DNA from: Limnoperna fortunei
Lineage: Eukaryota; Mollusca; Bivalvia; Mytilida; Modiolidae
Reading direction: 5' to 3'
Length of the DNA stretch: 64,000 nucleotides
Assembly (NCBI GenBank): GCA_944474755.1
Contig: OX104113.1
Span: forward strand, 25,424,432-25,488,431
Made by a program: the position numbers and the translations under genes. Of the stretch, positions 24,246-34,620 are shown one piece after another. The notes below the pieces were generated by a model. It did not search any database. It was not told where the DNA came from and was given only the letters and a program-made list of their open reading frames with translations. The first letter of the stretch is position 1. Each line of letters starts with the position of its first letter.

Positions 24246-24674
24246 ATTATTAAATTCTATTTGAACTCATTGACATTAACTATTATGACGGGTACTAATA
24301 CGAAAACCTCTTAATATATCATACAGTAATGTTCGGTTGCAATTTTGTACGTGTTTGTTGTTTGAAGAAATTTATACGATTAATACGACGGAAGCAACAC
24401 AAAACTTAAACAGTTTAATTTTATTTAATTTCGCAGACAGACTGCGCAAAAAAGATTTTTATTTTTTAAATCTTGATAATAAATACGGAAGCAAAATTTT
24501 TTTGGTTTCTGTGTTAGTGTGCAAAAACGAGCTCAAGTAAATAAGTGATTGTCAGAGTGATTAAAACAACTTAAACTATTTGGAAGATTAGATGGATTAA
24601 ATGGAAGCTGATAGACTCTTAGGTTCAATCACTACACACACTTTCATCATAACGCAATTTCTCCTTAAGGAATA

Positions 24675-24930
24675 GGGGCATCGATTGCCGAGTGGTTAAG
24701 GTAGTTCGTCTTCAATTGATCACGTGTTCTGTAAACACTGGGGGTGCGGGGTCGAGTCTACCTGCTGGCAGGCTGCGCTCGACTCCAATCCTAATTGTCA
24801 AGTGTGGACAGATTTCCTAGTGAAGGTATGGGGCTTTCTCCGGGTAATCCGGTTTCCTCCCCCCAAAAAAACTGGACGCCATCATAAAGCTGAAAAATTG
24901 CTGAAAAGTAGCATTTAATAACATTCAAGC
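24675..24930 (+). mobile_element. tRNA-headed SINE, near full length
   Basis: Starts GGGGCATCGATTGCCGAGTG with an A box (TGCCGAGTGG) and a B box GGGTCGAGTC about 60 bases on, as in RNA polymerase III promoters. The body contains CTTTCTCCGGGTAATCCGG and the tail GCTGAAAAATTGCTGAAAAG...AACATTCAA. This is the clearest plus-strand copy of the family. The ORFs covering it on both strands are shadows. Confidence 0.85.
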
Positions 24931-25062
24931 TAATACAAAAATTCAAAAACAAATACTTACTAGAAAAACTGTAAGTAATGCTCAATAATTAATACCTCCA
25001 TCTTTACTATGTCATACAGACGATGTTTTTATGTGGTTTATTGTGATATAGTAAACAAGTCT

Positions 25063-25101
25063 GGACCAGGACCATAGTGGGTGGACCAGGACCATGGTGG
25101 G
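25063..25101. repeat. short tandem duplication GTGGACCAGGACCAT
   Basis: TCTGGACCAGGACCATAGTG is followed at once by GGTGGACCAGGACCATGGTG. Confidence 0.8.
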
Positions 25102-25121
25102 AATCGCTTTTCATTAATTAA

Positions 25122-25288
25122 ATTATATCTGTATGTTTAGCGAGCAGTATTTAAGCTATATTTAGGACGAGAACAAGTTAACAAACAATAGCTTTTGAAG
25201 ATTGCATTATATCTGTTTGTTTGGCGAGCAGTATTTAAGCTATATTAATGACTAGAACAAGTTAACAAACAATAGCTTGGAAGATTGT
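25122..25288. repeat. 84-bp tandem duplication of a SINE-tail fragment
   Basis: ATTATATCTGTATGTTTAGC... (25122) and ATTATATCTGTTTGTTTGGC... (25206) are about 90% alike. Both include GAGCAGTATTTAAGCTATAT, the tail motif seen in the elements at 1.34 and 36.6 kb. Confidence 0.75.
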
Positions 25289-25401
25289 ACTACTCTTTAC
25301 ACCTTAAAGACCATTTTTGTAGTTTTCATTCCTTTACAGTAACCAAATTTCTCCCTCCAGCCCACACTAGTCCATACACTTAAAAGTAACAAACAAACAA
25401 C

Positions 25402-25514
25402 TCTACCTACCTACCTACCTACCTACCTACTACCTACTACCTACCTACTACCTACCTACCTACCTACCTACTTACCTCTCTCTCTCTTTGTCTGTCTGTC
25501 TGTCTGTCTGTCTG
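25402..25514. repeat. compound microsatellite (CTAC)n, (TC)n, (TCTG)n
   Basis: Runs of CTAC with occasional CTA deletions, then CTCTCTCTCTC, then about eight TCTG units. Confidence 0.95.
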
Positions 25515-27028
25515 TTTACCAAGATTTACAGTAAAGATAGGCCAAATGTTTTATTCCAGATTTTATCAGCTCAAAACGGTACAAAAGGTGCGGTTTTAAA
25601 TTAAGATAAAAAATCACGAGGTTAGTTTAAATTTTGTGTCCACTCGTGGTAACGGGTAAAATATTTTACAGCACAATAATATACCAAGGGGTACATATGA
25701 CTTACTGTATCGGATAATATAGACAATAAAGACAAATGAAATATTTTAGTACATGCACTATAAAAACATCGTGATAATTCTGAGTAATGCACTTGGTATG
25801 AAACTAATGATAAATCTTTTGTTTCTGTGGTCTTTACTTATTGTAGCTGTTGGTTATTAATTTATAATTTAAACACCAATCTTACAAGGGAAAATGATTG
25901 TTAAATGTTTGGTTACCTGTTGTTGACAGAAACTTATCAATAATTTCACAATGGATAAGGTGTGTAATATGTGGTTTTAAGTCTCGCTTGATGACAGAAA
26001 TTTATCACATCTACAAAACACAATATGATACATGTTTCTTTACATTATCCCATAGTTATCCAAACAATTCAAGAAACAAAAAAAGACAACAAAACAAAAC
26101 AAACAAACAAACATAAAAAAAAACAGAAAAGAAAATCGCCAAGTCATTTAAACTGATCTATTCGCACGTATTGTATCGCAATACCGGATACCAGTTAGGA
26201 GCAAAACTTTTTTTTGATGATTTCTTTGGAAATGGAAATTGCCAATGCCTTATTTCGGGTTTGTAATCTCGATGACACCGATCCATCCAAACTTACGGGT
26301 AAAACTAGATCAAATTGTTGAAGAATCATAAAAGATATTTACAAATTTTGACCAAATCCTTTTACACATATTAAGTAATAAAAAATTATTGTAATTTGTT
26401 AGTTACTGCTCTTATGTATGTAAAGAAGTATAATCATTAACCGTTTACCTAAAACAAGTGTTCTAAATAAGCGTACTAACACTGCAAGCTTGTTTTGTGC
26501 ATTGATACATGTTGATATATGTATATGGTAAGGGTAAATTTCGGGGGCGAAAATCCAATTCAGATTTTGGAGAATATTGATGCACCGAAAGCAAAAAGAA
26601 CAACTAAACAACAGTAAATGTTTTCAGAATATAATTAACATAAACACTTATTCTGCTTACTTTGAAAATTTGAAATTTGAAAAATTTGAAAATTAGAAAT
26701 TTGGAAAAATAATAAACTAGAGGAATGTATTCACACGAATACGACTTACCCGCCTGCCCAAGTTGTTTTCGAGCACAAATGTTGAACAATATAGTACCCA
26801 ATGCACAGTCAAGATCATGGGTGTACACGAACGATTCAAGCGCTTTTTATTTTTTTCAATCTGTCAATATTTTGCCACTTGCAGCAAAAGACTTCAACAT
26901 TTTGTTATTATTTCTGACTGAAAATTTTCACCATTCAGTTTGCCATTTGTTCCCAATGACACTAAATTAATATGTTGAAAAGTAACCCGACGTTGTTACA
27001 ACCTGATTCAGCACGGAAACTATCAACA
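25515..27028. other. AT-rich DNA with one weak exon-like segment
   Basis: On the minus strand an ATG at 26818 opens 23 codons (start MILTVHWVLY, signal-peptide-like) that end at the strong donor GGCGG|GTAAGT (exon end 26750, phase 0). No partner exon was found. AT-rich repeats (GAAATTTGAAAAATTTG) lie beside it at 26665-26710. Otherwise nothing was recognised. Confidence 0.2.
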
Positions 27029-27496
27029 CACGGTGTAGAATGGTAACGGACTTATCGCGTTTTTTCTGTTTAACGGACTAATCGGGTTAAGCAAATGACT
27101 GTTCGTGCCAATAAACATGAAGTAACTCAGAAAAATGAGTTCAAATGATAACCAGAAGAGGTAAGTTTTATTAAAAACCATACTCACGAAATACTTAATT
27201 GATCTATGATAACTCCTAGAAAGTGTTACGTCGATGTACCTCGTGGTTATTTCACAAATTTTTCGTTGTAAAAAAAACTGTTTTGAGTTAAAAATACATT
27301 CAACAAATCAATTGAACAATAATCATTTGCTAACCCGATTAGTCCGTTTAACAGAAAAAAAACTCGACAAGTCCGTTACCATTCATCCTCCCAAGTCAGG
27401 GGTACTGAGTCCGCGTTCGCTCCATCATCATGATGATGGAGCGAACGCGGACTCAGAACCCCTGACTTGGGAGGATGGTTACCATTCTACACCGTG
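27029..27496. mobile_element. 468-bp nested inverted-repeat element
   Basis: The ends CACGGTGTAGAATGGTAAC (27029-27047) and GTTACCATTCTACACCGTG (27478-27496) are exact inverted repeats. Flanking CAACA on both sides may be a 5-bp target duplication. Inside, 27041-27095 pairs with 27325-27385 (TTAACGGACTAATCGGGTTA against its complement with one change). Next to the right end is a loopless palindrome centred at 27430/27431 with arms of about 47 bases. The 94-codon ORF reads straight through the palindrome and is an artefact. Confidence 0.7.
27384..27477. repeat. loopless palindrome, ~47-bp arms
   Basis: The centre is CATCATCATGATGATG. The arms include GAGTCCGCGTTCGCTCC and CCTCCCAAGTCAGGGG, with a single mismatch (A/T at 27404) in the inner 40 bases. 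It is GC-rich compared with its surroundings. Confidence 0.85.
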
Positions 27497-27617
27497 CAAC
27501 AATGAGAAAAATAATTAGATTAAAAAAAATAAACAAACGTGAAATAGATAGATAAAATCTGAGATTTTTTTTATTAAATAACCCCCCCCCCTTTTCCTCA
27601 ATATAAAAAATTCAAAA

Positions 27618-28034
27618 CCACGAGGGTATATTTAAATCCACTGTGTTATCTATATACACTGCAGCTGTAGCTGTGTAGGCTATTTATAGAACAGTGTGCA
27701 CAGAAGTGAACAAAGAACATTAATTAGGGAATATCTCACTAATAATTTAATTAATAAAAAAGTGAAGATTTATATTAATTTTTAAAAAGTAATACAATCG
27801 ATAATTTATAATCTACACCTTTTAACTATCTTTTAAAATTATTCCACGTGACTATATTTCTAAATGATGTCACGTGACTTTTTTCACAACTGCACAACCA
27901 CGTGATATATTTAAATACCTGTGTTATCGATCGACAACGTTGGTTATTTATAGAACAGTGCACACAGCATTGAACAAAGAAACCTTAATTAGTGAATATC
28001 TCATTAATAATTTAATTAATCAAAAAAAGAGCGC
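27618..28034 (+). repeat. diverged duplication 280 bp apart, with CACGTG boxes
   Basis: ACCACGAGGGTATATTTAAA... (27618-27767) and ACCACGTGATATATTTAAAT... (27898-28034) share TATTTATAGAACAGTG, GAACAAAGAA and AATATCTCATTAATAATTTA in order. CACGTG occurs at 27845, 27871 and 27899. Confidence 0.7.
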
Positions 28035-28162
28035 CGTTCGTCTATTGTACTAAATGAGTCCGATAATCCCTGCAAGTTTGAGCTCTTAATATTGTGTAGT
28101 TTTCGGATAAAAACGGTTTCACACAAAATCTGTGACGGACAAAATTTTGCCAAAGTGAATAC

Positions 28163-28201
28163 ATTACTTACCCGCCTCCTACAGGAGGGCGGGTAAGTAA
28201 T
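28163..28201. repeat. GC-rich perfect hairpin
   Basis: ATTACTTACCCGCCTCCT, AC, then AGGAGGGCGGGTAAGTAAT. The arms are 18 bases with one bulged G. It may be a fold-back remnant. Its outer part, ACTTACCCGCC, recurs at 26743. Confidence 0.85.
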
Positions 28202-29530
28202 AAATTGTACGGTGATTCAATCGATCCATGGTTTTATCACCATGGTAACATGTACACTTCAATAAACCAGAATTTCAATCATTGTTTAAAATTTTGTTCT
28301 CGGCATATTTTGTCCTAAGTCGAAAACAGGAAAATTAACCTAATTTCGTCAAATGTACAGATTTTAAAGAATAGTATATATATATTACTCGATTTTGTTA
28401 TAAGTACAAGGTAAATTCGCAAATGATCACGAGAATCATATAAACATCGGTTGATATAGGGATTCTAATATCAATAACATTTGGCGTTTAATCTGGTGTA
28501 AGTTGTAATGATTTATATCTAGCTCATCCTTTTTTCAATTTAAAATAATGTACATGTAATATTAAAAATTTCAAAGTTAGCAGCATAAGGTCATTTGTTT
28601 ACGACATTCCTAAATCAACATCTACGTCTTGACCCCATGTTAAGATAAGAGACATACACGTAATGGATGCAGAATTCTCTCTGCACTGATGAGACATAAG
28701 TGCGAATGGTCATATGTAGAAAAAGGGGGATTTTTATTGTTTCAACAACTACAAAATATAACAAATTAATTTCAATGATATTAATCAAAGTTTTACAGTT
28801 AGAATCTGAAAACTAAAAATGTTCCCTTTTCACTGTAACATGTGGACGACGGACTGACGGACTGATGGAAATTTGTATACTATAAAAAGGCCGAGATGAG
28901 CGTATAAAAATTATTCATTTTCAAACATAATCGATTTACTAGTGTGCTTCTTCAGCCCACTTTTTTCTGAAGATGGCTTTGTTGCCCACTTACAATCCTT
29001 TATATTCTTTTTACATATAACCTTTAGTATGTACATTGTTTGGCGTGTTATGCATATTATAAGCATTCTTTGTTATGAAGTCAATCAGTAAGTAATTTAA
29101 CATTCCATGCAGTACAAAAAATCGTTATCTAATTGATTATAAAACAGGGAAATGATATCGTGATTGCTACCAGACTGAAATAGCTATTGACTAAATAGCT
29201 TATCAATCCATAAGAAACGTATTAGATTCATGTGTATAGGTGTTCATACAATTTAACCGATATAGCTACTGGTGCCTTGTGTGTATCCGCAAACGAATTT
29301 GTATCTTATCTTCACTTATTGTCACGTTGTAAACTAAATATAATTGAGAATTATTTTTGTGATAAATGAATAAATATTACTGAAAGATTTTTCAAAACTG
29401 TACGAGTTCATAAATTCATAAACTCGAGACCAGAAATAAGGCAAAACAAACAATTTTTCACAAAAGCTATTTTTAGAAAAATTTCTAAACTATCAGCCAA
29501 TACTTGTTGATAGTTTTTGTTTGTTTGTTT
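28202..29530. other. AT-rich DNA, no feature seen
   Basis: No gene or repeat recognised apart from GACGGACTGACGGACTGATG at about 28848. Confidence 0.4.
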
Positions 29531-29531
29531 A

Positions 29532-29760
29532 AATGGTGTTTAATGCCAGTTTCAGCAATTTTCCAGCTATATCATTGCGCGCAGTTTTATTGGGAGATGA
29601 AGCCGGAATACCCAAGGAAAAATGGCAATCCAGCTGTTGGAAAACTGGCAATCCTTGTGAATTAAAAATTGTAGTCGAGTACACCCTATCCACAGTAAGA
29701 CTCGAATCAGCAACCTAAATGTTGACAAACCACCGTTAATAGGCCAACAGTACACGAGTA
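29532..29760 (-). mobile_element. SINE copy, 5' truncated
   Basis: Carries the family tail (ATGGTGTTTAATGCCAGTTT), the GAAGCCGGAATACCCAAGG block and a B-box relic GACTCGAATCAGCAACC. Homology stops before the A box. The ORFs on both strands over it are shadows. Confidence 0.75.
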
Positions 29761-29864
29761 AGAACGGGAAGTAGCTTGTTTTCTGCTTGATTTGGGTTTT
29801 ACATAACTTATAGCAATGTTTTTGCTACGTAACCGTCCAGTTTTTGCTATATCAGGAAAAATAC

Positions 29865-29985
29865 AACCTTCGACAGGAAAACTGGCATTCCTTGTCAATT
29901 CGCAACCTCAATGTTAAGGCGCTGCGATCAACGTTAGTCGCCTAACTACGTTAACCATTGAGCTACCGCAATCTCCCGTAAATCG
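29865..29985 (-). mobile_element. SINE head with a different tRNA-like 5' end
   Basis: The minus strand starts GGGAGATTGCGGTAGCTCAATGG (tRNA-type A box) and joins the family phrase AATTGACAAGGAATGCCAGTT. The A-box region, TAGCTCAATGG, differs from the TGGCCGAGTGG heads elsewhere in the window, so this is a chimera or subfamily. Confidence 0.5.
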
Positions 29986-30780
29986 AAGTAGTTTGAAGTA
30001 TGAGTTATGAAATGTATACCCCATCTACAATTTTTCACTGAAATGTGATTTGTACCGATTAGACTGATGATTAGATTCAATGTTCCGCTGCGCACCACTC
30101 GCTTAAAGACATAAAATGTGTATAACTCGTTAAAGATCAACCGGTCTTTCCCAAAAACGTATGGAAGAACCTATTATTTTTATACAGATGACCCAGTACA
30201 GATGAGCTCACGCGCAAACATTTGTATTCGTTGCGTCATTAATCAACAAGAACGTTGTAATAGTAACATAACAACGTTCTTGTTTGGAGGTTCTAATGGG
30301 ATGTCGGAGACAATAGAGTTTTAAATAATGCAGAGTTTATAGGATATCACGATATGAACGATTATGGAGTACGGAAGAAATATCTACATTTCTGCAATTT
30401 TTAGTGCTATCTTTCACGTGTAATAGAATTTTATATGTCTTTCGCTGCGCTCCATTCTTGAAACAACATAAAACTTCTATCGCTCATGGAAGATCACCAG
30501 TTTGTCTCAAAAACGTATGTAAGAACGTATGTCTTCATAAATGATTGGCTTTATTTAGAAACAATCGGAACTCCACTTTGGCAAATTGTTTACGTCTTTG
30601 AAATATACAAACTTTCAAATTAAAACTTGATATCCCTATACGTTGTACTGTGCCTATCCCATATGCCATTATTCATTGGTGTTACGTGTACTTTCATGTC
30701 GAAAACTGTCGAACACATGACTTAGTAGAGTTTGACTCCGGCCAAAGTGCGTTTGACTCCAACCATAATTTATAAGGCTT

Positions 30781-30842
30781 GCCAATAAAAACTAGATGCT
30801 ATGTAACTGAAATGTTGCGAAAAGTCACGTAGACATTGAAGG
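30781..30842 (+). mobile_element. SINE tail fragment
   Basis: CCAATAAAAACTAGATGCTA and TAACTGAAATGTTGCGAAAA match the plus-strand tail of the tRNA-headed SINE family. Confidence 0.55.
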
Positions 30843-31245
30843 AAATAAACATTTTTTTCTTAATGTTAAGACGGTCGCACATCGCAACGTGACCGCAAGT
30901 GTAAATTGATTAGCGACCTTTTATACTTATTTCGAATTCCCAGTATTAATTCATTTAAAGTATATTGTATTGCAAAATAAAACAACAACTTTAAGCACAC
31001 TGTATCAAACTTAGATCATGTCATTTAATTTTTTTATTTTAACTTTTCACAATCATAACGTCAATGAAAAAAAATCAATTTATTATCATTATTATTTTCA
31101 ATTGAAAAACATACAGTTAAATGATAAGAATGCAAATGTTTAAACAAAAATTTGTGAAAATAGCATACATGTCCAAGCACAAATAGATTACATTTCCTAA
31201 GCTAGATTTACTGCCAAGCCGTACTATAGTCTTTCTATTCTTTAA
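30843..31245. other. AT-rich DNA, no feature seen
   Basis: No gene or repeat recognised. Confidence 0.4.
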
Positions 31246-31249
31246 CTCC

Positions 31250-31920
31250 AACAAGGGAAAATGCTTGTGCACCATCCCTCTTATGTTTGTTTTGACAATA
31301 TGATTTTGCTCCATCCCTCTTTTTTTATTTGGACAACGCTTTTGCACTTTTGCACCATCCCTCTTATTTTTATTTTATTTTGTATATCACAGCTTGTTTT
31401 AAATGCTAGAAACTCAAAAGAAGGAGTGGGCCGAATAAACGGGTAAGTTTCCTTTAGAAGCATGATATTTAGAACTATAAATCCAATTAGTGTCATAATA
31501 ATAATAAATAAGGATTGCTAATGACACAGTTGGCCTTGGTAACATTATACCGAAGATGTGTAAAAACAGATCCTGTTAAGACAAGGAAGTAAAATTTTTT
31601 GATAGGTATAATAGAGAACACGTGACTTTCCTGATGCATGCACGATTCACCGACCAACAATAAGTTAATAAAGTAATGTTTAACGCCACTTTTAGTAATT
31701 CGTCCGCTATGTCCAGTTTTAATTGGGAGAAGAAGCCAGAGTTTCCGGAAAAAACCCCGGACCTTTGGTAGGAAAACTGGTATTCCTTGTCAATTGTTGG
31801 AGTCGAGCACACCCAGCACGAAGTGAGACTCGAACCTGAAGCCTCAGTGTTGACAGGCAGTAAATCAACAGTAGAATAACGGCTTGTTTGAAATGCTAGA
31901 AACTCAAAAGAATGAGGTTC
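31250..31920. repeat. repeat cluster: CCATCCCTCTT repeats and a split 40-bp repeat
   Basis: GCACCATCCCTCTTATGTTT, GCTCCATCCCTCTTTTTTTA and GCACCATCCCTCTTATTTTT occur within 31271-31375. A 40-bp block starting ACAGCTTGTTTTAAATGCTA (31389) recurs at 31879 as ACGGCTTGTTTGAAATGCTA. A SINE (31675-31860) lies between the copies. Several overlapping ORFs here are shadows of these repeats. Confidence 0.6.
31675..31862 (-). mobile_element. SINE copy, 5' truncated
   Basis: Contains the tail AATGTTTAACGCCACTTTTA, the GGAAAAAACCCCGGACC block and the B-box side GTGAGACTCGAACCTGAAGC. It ends just inside the tRNA-like head. Confidence 0.75.
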
Positions 31921-31995
31921 CAAATAACAAGTTTTATATTCTTTCATCATCAAAAACATACATAGCGCTTTCTTTGAGTCATGCAAAGGTTTCAA

Positions 31996-33485
31996 GACAA
32001 TTATAGTATATGAAAATGCAAGACTAAAATAGATCTATCAAGAAGCTCTTTCTTGCGATGGATATAAGACCAATTTTAGCATAATTATTCTTGAGTTGCC
32101 TATGTGCTAAATTCACGCAATATACAAGGCGCTCTAGAGTAACGTATAGACCCCTTTGGACGGTGAGGATTGACGAATAATGTCAACGTTCAACAGTGAT
32201 AATCATATGTAGCATCAGCTATCATGGTTAGCTAGCTATAATCTTAGATTATAGGTCGTTATACTTGACGATAGATAAATGATACATGGGCTACACTTAT
32301 TTATGTTTACAATGGTTGTTGTCAAATAAAAACATTTTTTTATAACATTCATCAAAATTGTATCCATTCTCACCAGAAATTTACGGAAATCTTTTACAAA
32401 AATCAATACGTGTCATCATATGCTTCTAAATTGAGAAGCGTGAAGGGAATATCAAAGCTGATAGTATGCCTCCATTAAAACCGTTTTTATCTATTTACAT
32501 ACAATAATCGACTCAGCAGTATGTCGTGATATATATGGAAATATCCACTATTTATATCAAATTTATTGTTGAGAAAGTCGTAATCATACAATTAAGATAT
32601 ATATTTAGATGTTTCTTATTATAGACCTAAAACGATATATTTAGCTATCATTAATCCAAATACGGATTAACTGCAGGTCTGCGTCAAGACATTTATTTCT
32701 TGTCGAATAATGACGTTGGAGAATTCTTAAAAGTTTTGTCAAGTAGGCAGAAAGTAGATGTTATACTCACGTATAAACTCAAGGTAATTTATGTTTATAA
32801 TAGATTTTTATTTCAATGCGTTACATTATGATTGTGTCATTTTCTTTAAAAAAATTGGCAAGGTGACAGAACGTAACGTATATCTTACATTTAGAATATA
32901 TTTGAATCCCCTACGACTAATAAACACGTAATAAATTAACTAATAATATATGTACTTTTTCCAACATAACAATAATGTCTTGTTTAATATTGGACATGTT
33001 ACCATACACCGTAACACTTGTTATACCATATGTCATAATGAAATGTGTATATCAAAACTGATACACATATTAAGGTTTGGATATCTGTCCCAATGTAACA
33101 GCATTAAAATCTGAGATTTTTCGACACTCTACACGACCATTTACTAAATGCAGCCTAAAACCAAGCTTAAAGATCGTATTAACCCTCTTTTTGGAATAAG
33201 ACGTCAATGACTCTAAATCAAATACAAAATATACTAAAGATCAAATTTGTCAAAATACATATATTACATTTTCTGATTGATAACATATTTGTCATGTTTT
33301 TCAACATAATAATTATCAATTTCTGATTGACAGACAGTGTATTTGTCATGTTTTTCAACAGACTGCCGAATTCGAAGGCAACTTAATTGCGTTCCTCTCT
33401 TCACTGACCTTTTTGTACTATAATGAGGATGAGTTCCTAGAAGGCCTGCTGACAAAGAAAGAAAACTGACTCACTCAGACTCATA
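31996..33485. other. AT-rich DNA, no feature seen
   Basis: Small dyads such as ATAATCTTAGATTAT (about 32239) are present. A short direct repeat, TTTCTGATTGA..TATTTGTCATGTTTTTCAACA, occurs at about 33270 and 33330. No gene was recognised. Confidence 0.4.
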
Positions 33486-33489
33486 CACT

Positions 33490-34125
33490 ACAGCAATGGA
33501 AGCAGGAGGTTTTGCATGCCATAAAATCTGTTTTAATCAGCAATTTATTCTGAAATTATTGTAGGTGTAGGACCACCAAATACCAGGAACCAGTCCAGAG
33601 GTTGTAAAAGTAGTACTAGTCAACAGACAGGTTCACTCTTGCATCATATATAATTTGAACCGCACATGATACCAGAATAAATTTGGTATTTTTGGAAAGC
33701 TGAATATTCTAAGTTTTATTGGTTTTAAATGAACATAAAAATGTTGAGAGTCAATTAGGGACAAGACTATTTTTGGACTGAAATAGAAAGTGAAAGTAGA
33801 TTTTTAGACCACGTGGACTTCAGGTTGAGCGTTTTTTATTATATGCAATGAAAAATATTGTGAAATTTTGACAGAATGTTCAGCCAGTGCATTTTTATAG
33901 GGGACAGAAGTGTCACTTAATTTGAAACAAAGGTACAATTTCTAGGATGAGTCAAAATTATCAAATTTTAATATAGCAGAAGAGTAGAAAATCTATGGTG
34001 ATCATTTCTATAGTTGCTATATTTTTTATTGTTAGTTCTCAAGTTTGTCGGTTTCTTGGACATTTATTTGTGGATTGTCGTTATGAAAATTTCCTTGGTG
34101 TTCGGTATTTTGTTATTACCCCTAT
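33490..34125 (+). repeat. type A retroelement tail split by an insertion
   Basis: 33490-33555 matches the start of the type A tail (CAGCAATGGAAGCAGGAGG, then GCATGCCATAAAATCTG). The rest of the tail (TATAGTTGCTATATTTTTTA, then TCAAGTTTGTCGGTTTCTTG) resumes only at about 33996. The 430 bases between them match nothing else I could see in the window. Confidence 0.5.
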
Positions 34126-34620
34126 TTCACATTCTGTTTAATGATGAGGTATTGTCTGTGAACAATGCTAAGATCTGTGATATTTGCATTTATTGTACCT
34201 TATCGAGCTTGAAATTAAACACGCCACCAACACATTTAGGTCGACCTCTTACTTAGATTTACTTTTGGAAACAGATTCGCGAAAACTACAAACTAGATTT
34301 TATGACTCCAAATTTAATATGTTCTTCTTCCCGTTCATCCATAACAACTTTCAAGCCGTCCCAGCGGATGGTGTGTACATTCAAAACTTATGTTATATCC
34401 TGCGATCTGTATTACGATTTTCTAGACCGGTCACTGCTGTTGACTAACTACTTAGCTACTCAAACAAGATTAGTTGTATCGGGGTTGATGCTATCCCTTT
34501 AGAAGTTCTATTACCGTCAATACGACATAATTGTTAGTATCGGAAATCTATCTTTATAAAAGATAGGACATCTCGCCTGGATTTATATTTTTCTTACATA
34601 ACTCGGTGTTTAATTTGAGG
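34126..34620 (+). pseudogene. reverse-transcriptase fragment (YIDD family)
   Basis: The frames give FNDEVLSVNN in place of the catalytic (Y)IDDVLSINN block, so the catalytic aspartates are altered. There follow IELEIKHATNTFRSTSYLDL and an FYDSKFNMFFFPFIHNNFQ segment, then PADGVYIQNLCYILRSV. The order is the same as in the copy at 20.6 kb, so this is the post-catalytic C-terminal half of the same RT. Frameshifts split it over three overlapping ORFs. It directly follows a type A tail, suggesting two copies in tandem or a nested insertion. Confidence 0.75.

Noticed and set aside
26604..26970. Overlapping 74- and 81-codon ORFs on opposite strands
   Set aside because: One lacks a true ATG and both overlap. 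Only the short ATG-to-donor segment at 26818-26750 is of any interest, and it has no partner exon.
27234..27518. 94-codon ORF with HHHDD
   Set aside because: The second half reads through a loopless palindrome, so the protein is an artefact of the inverted repeat.
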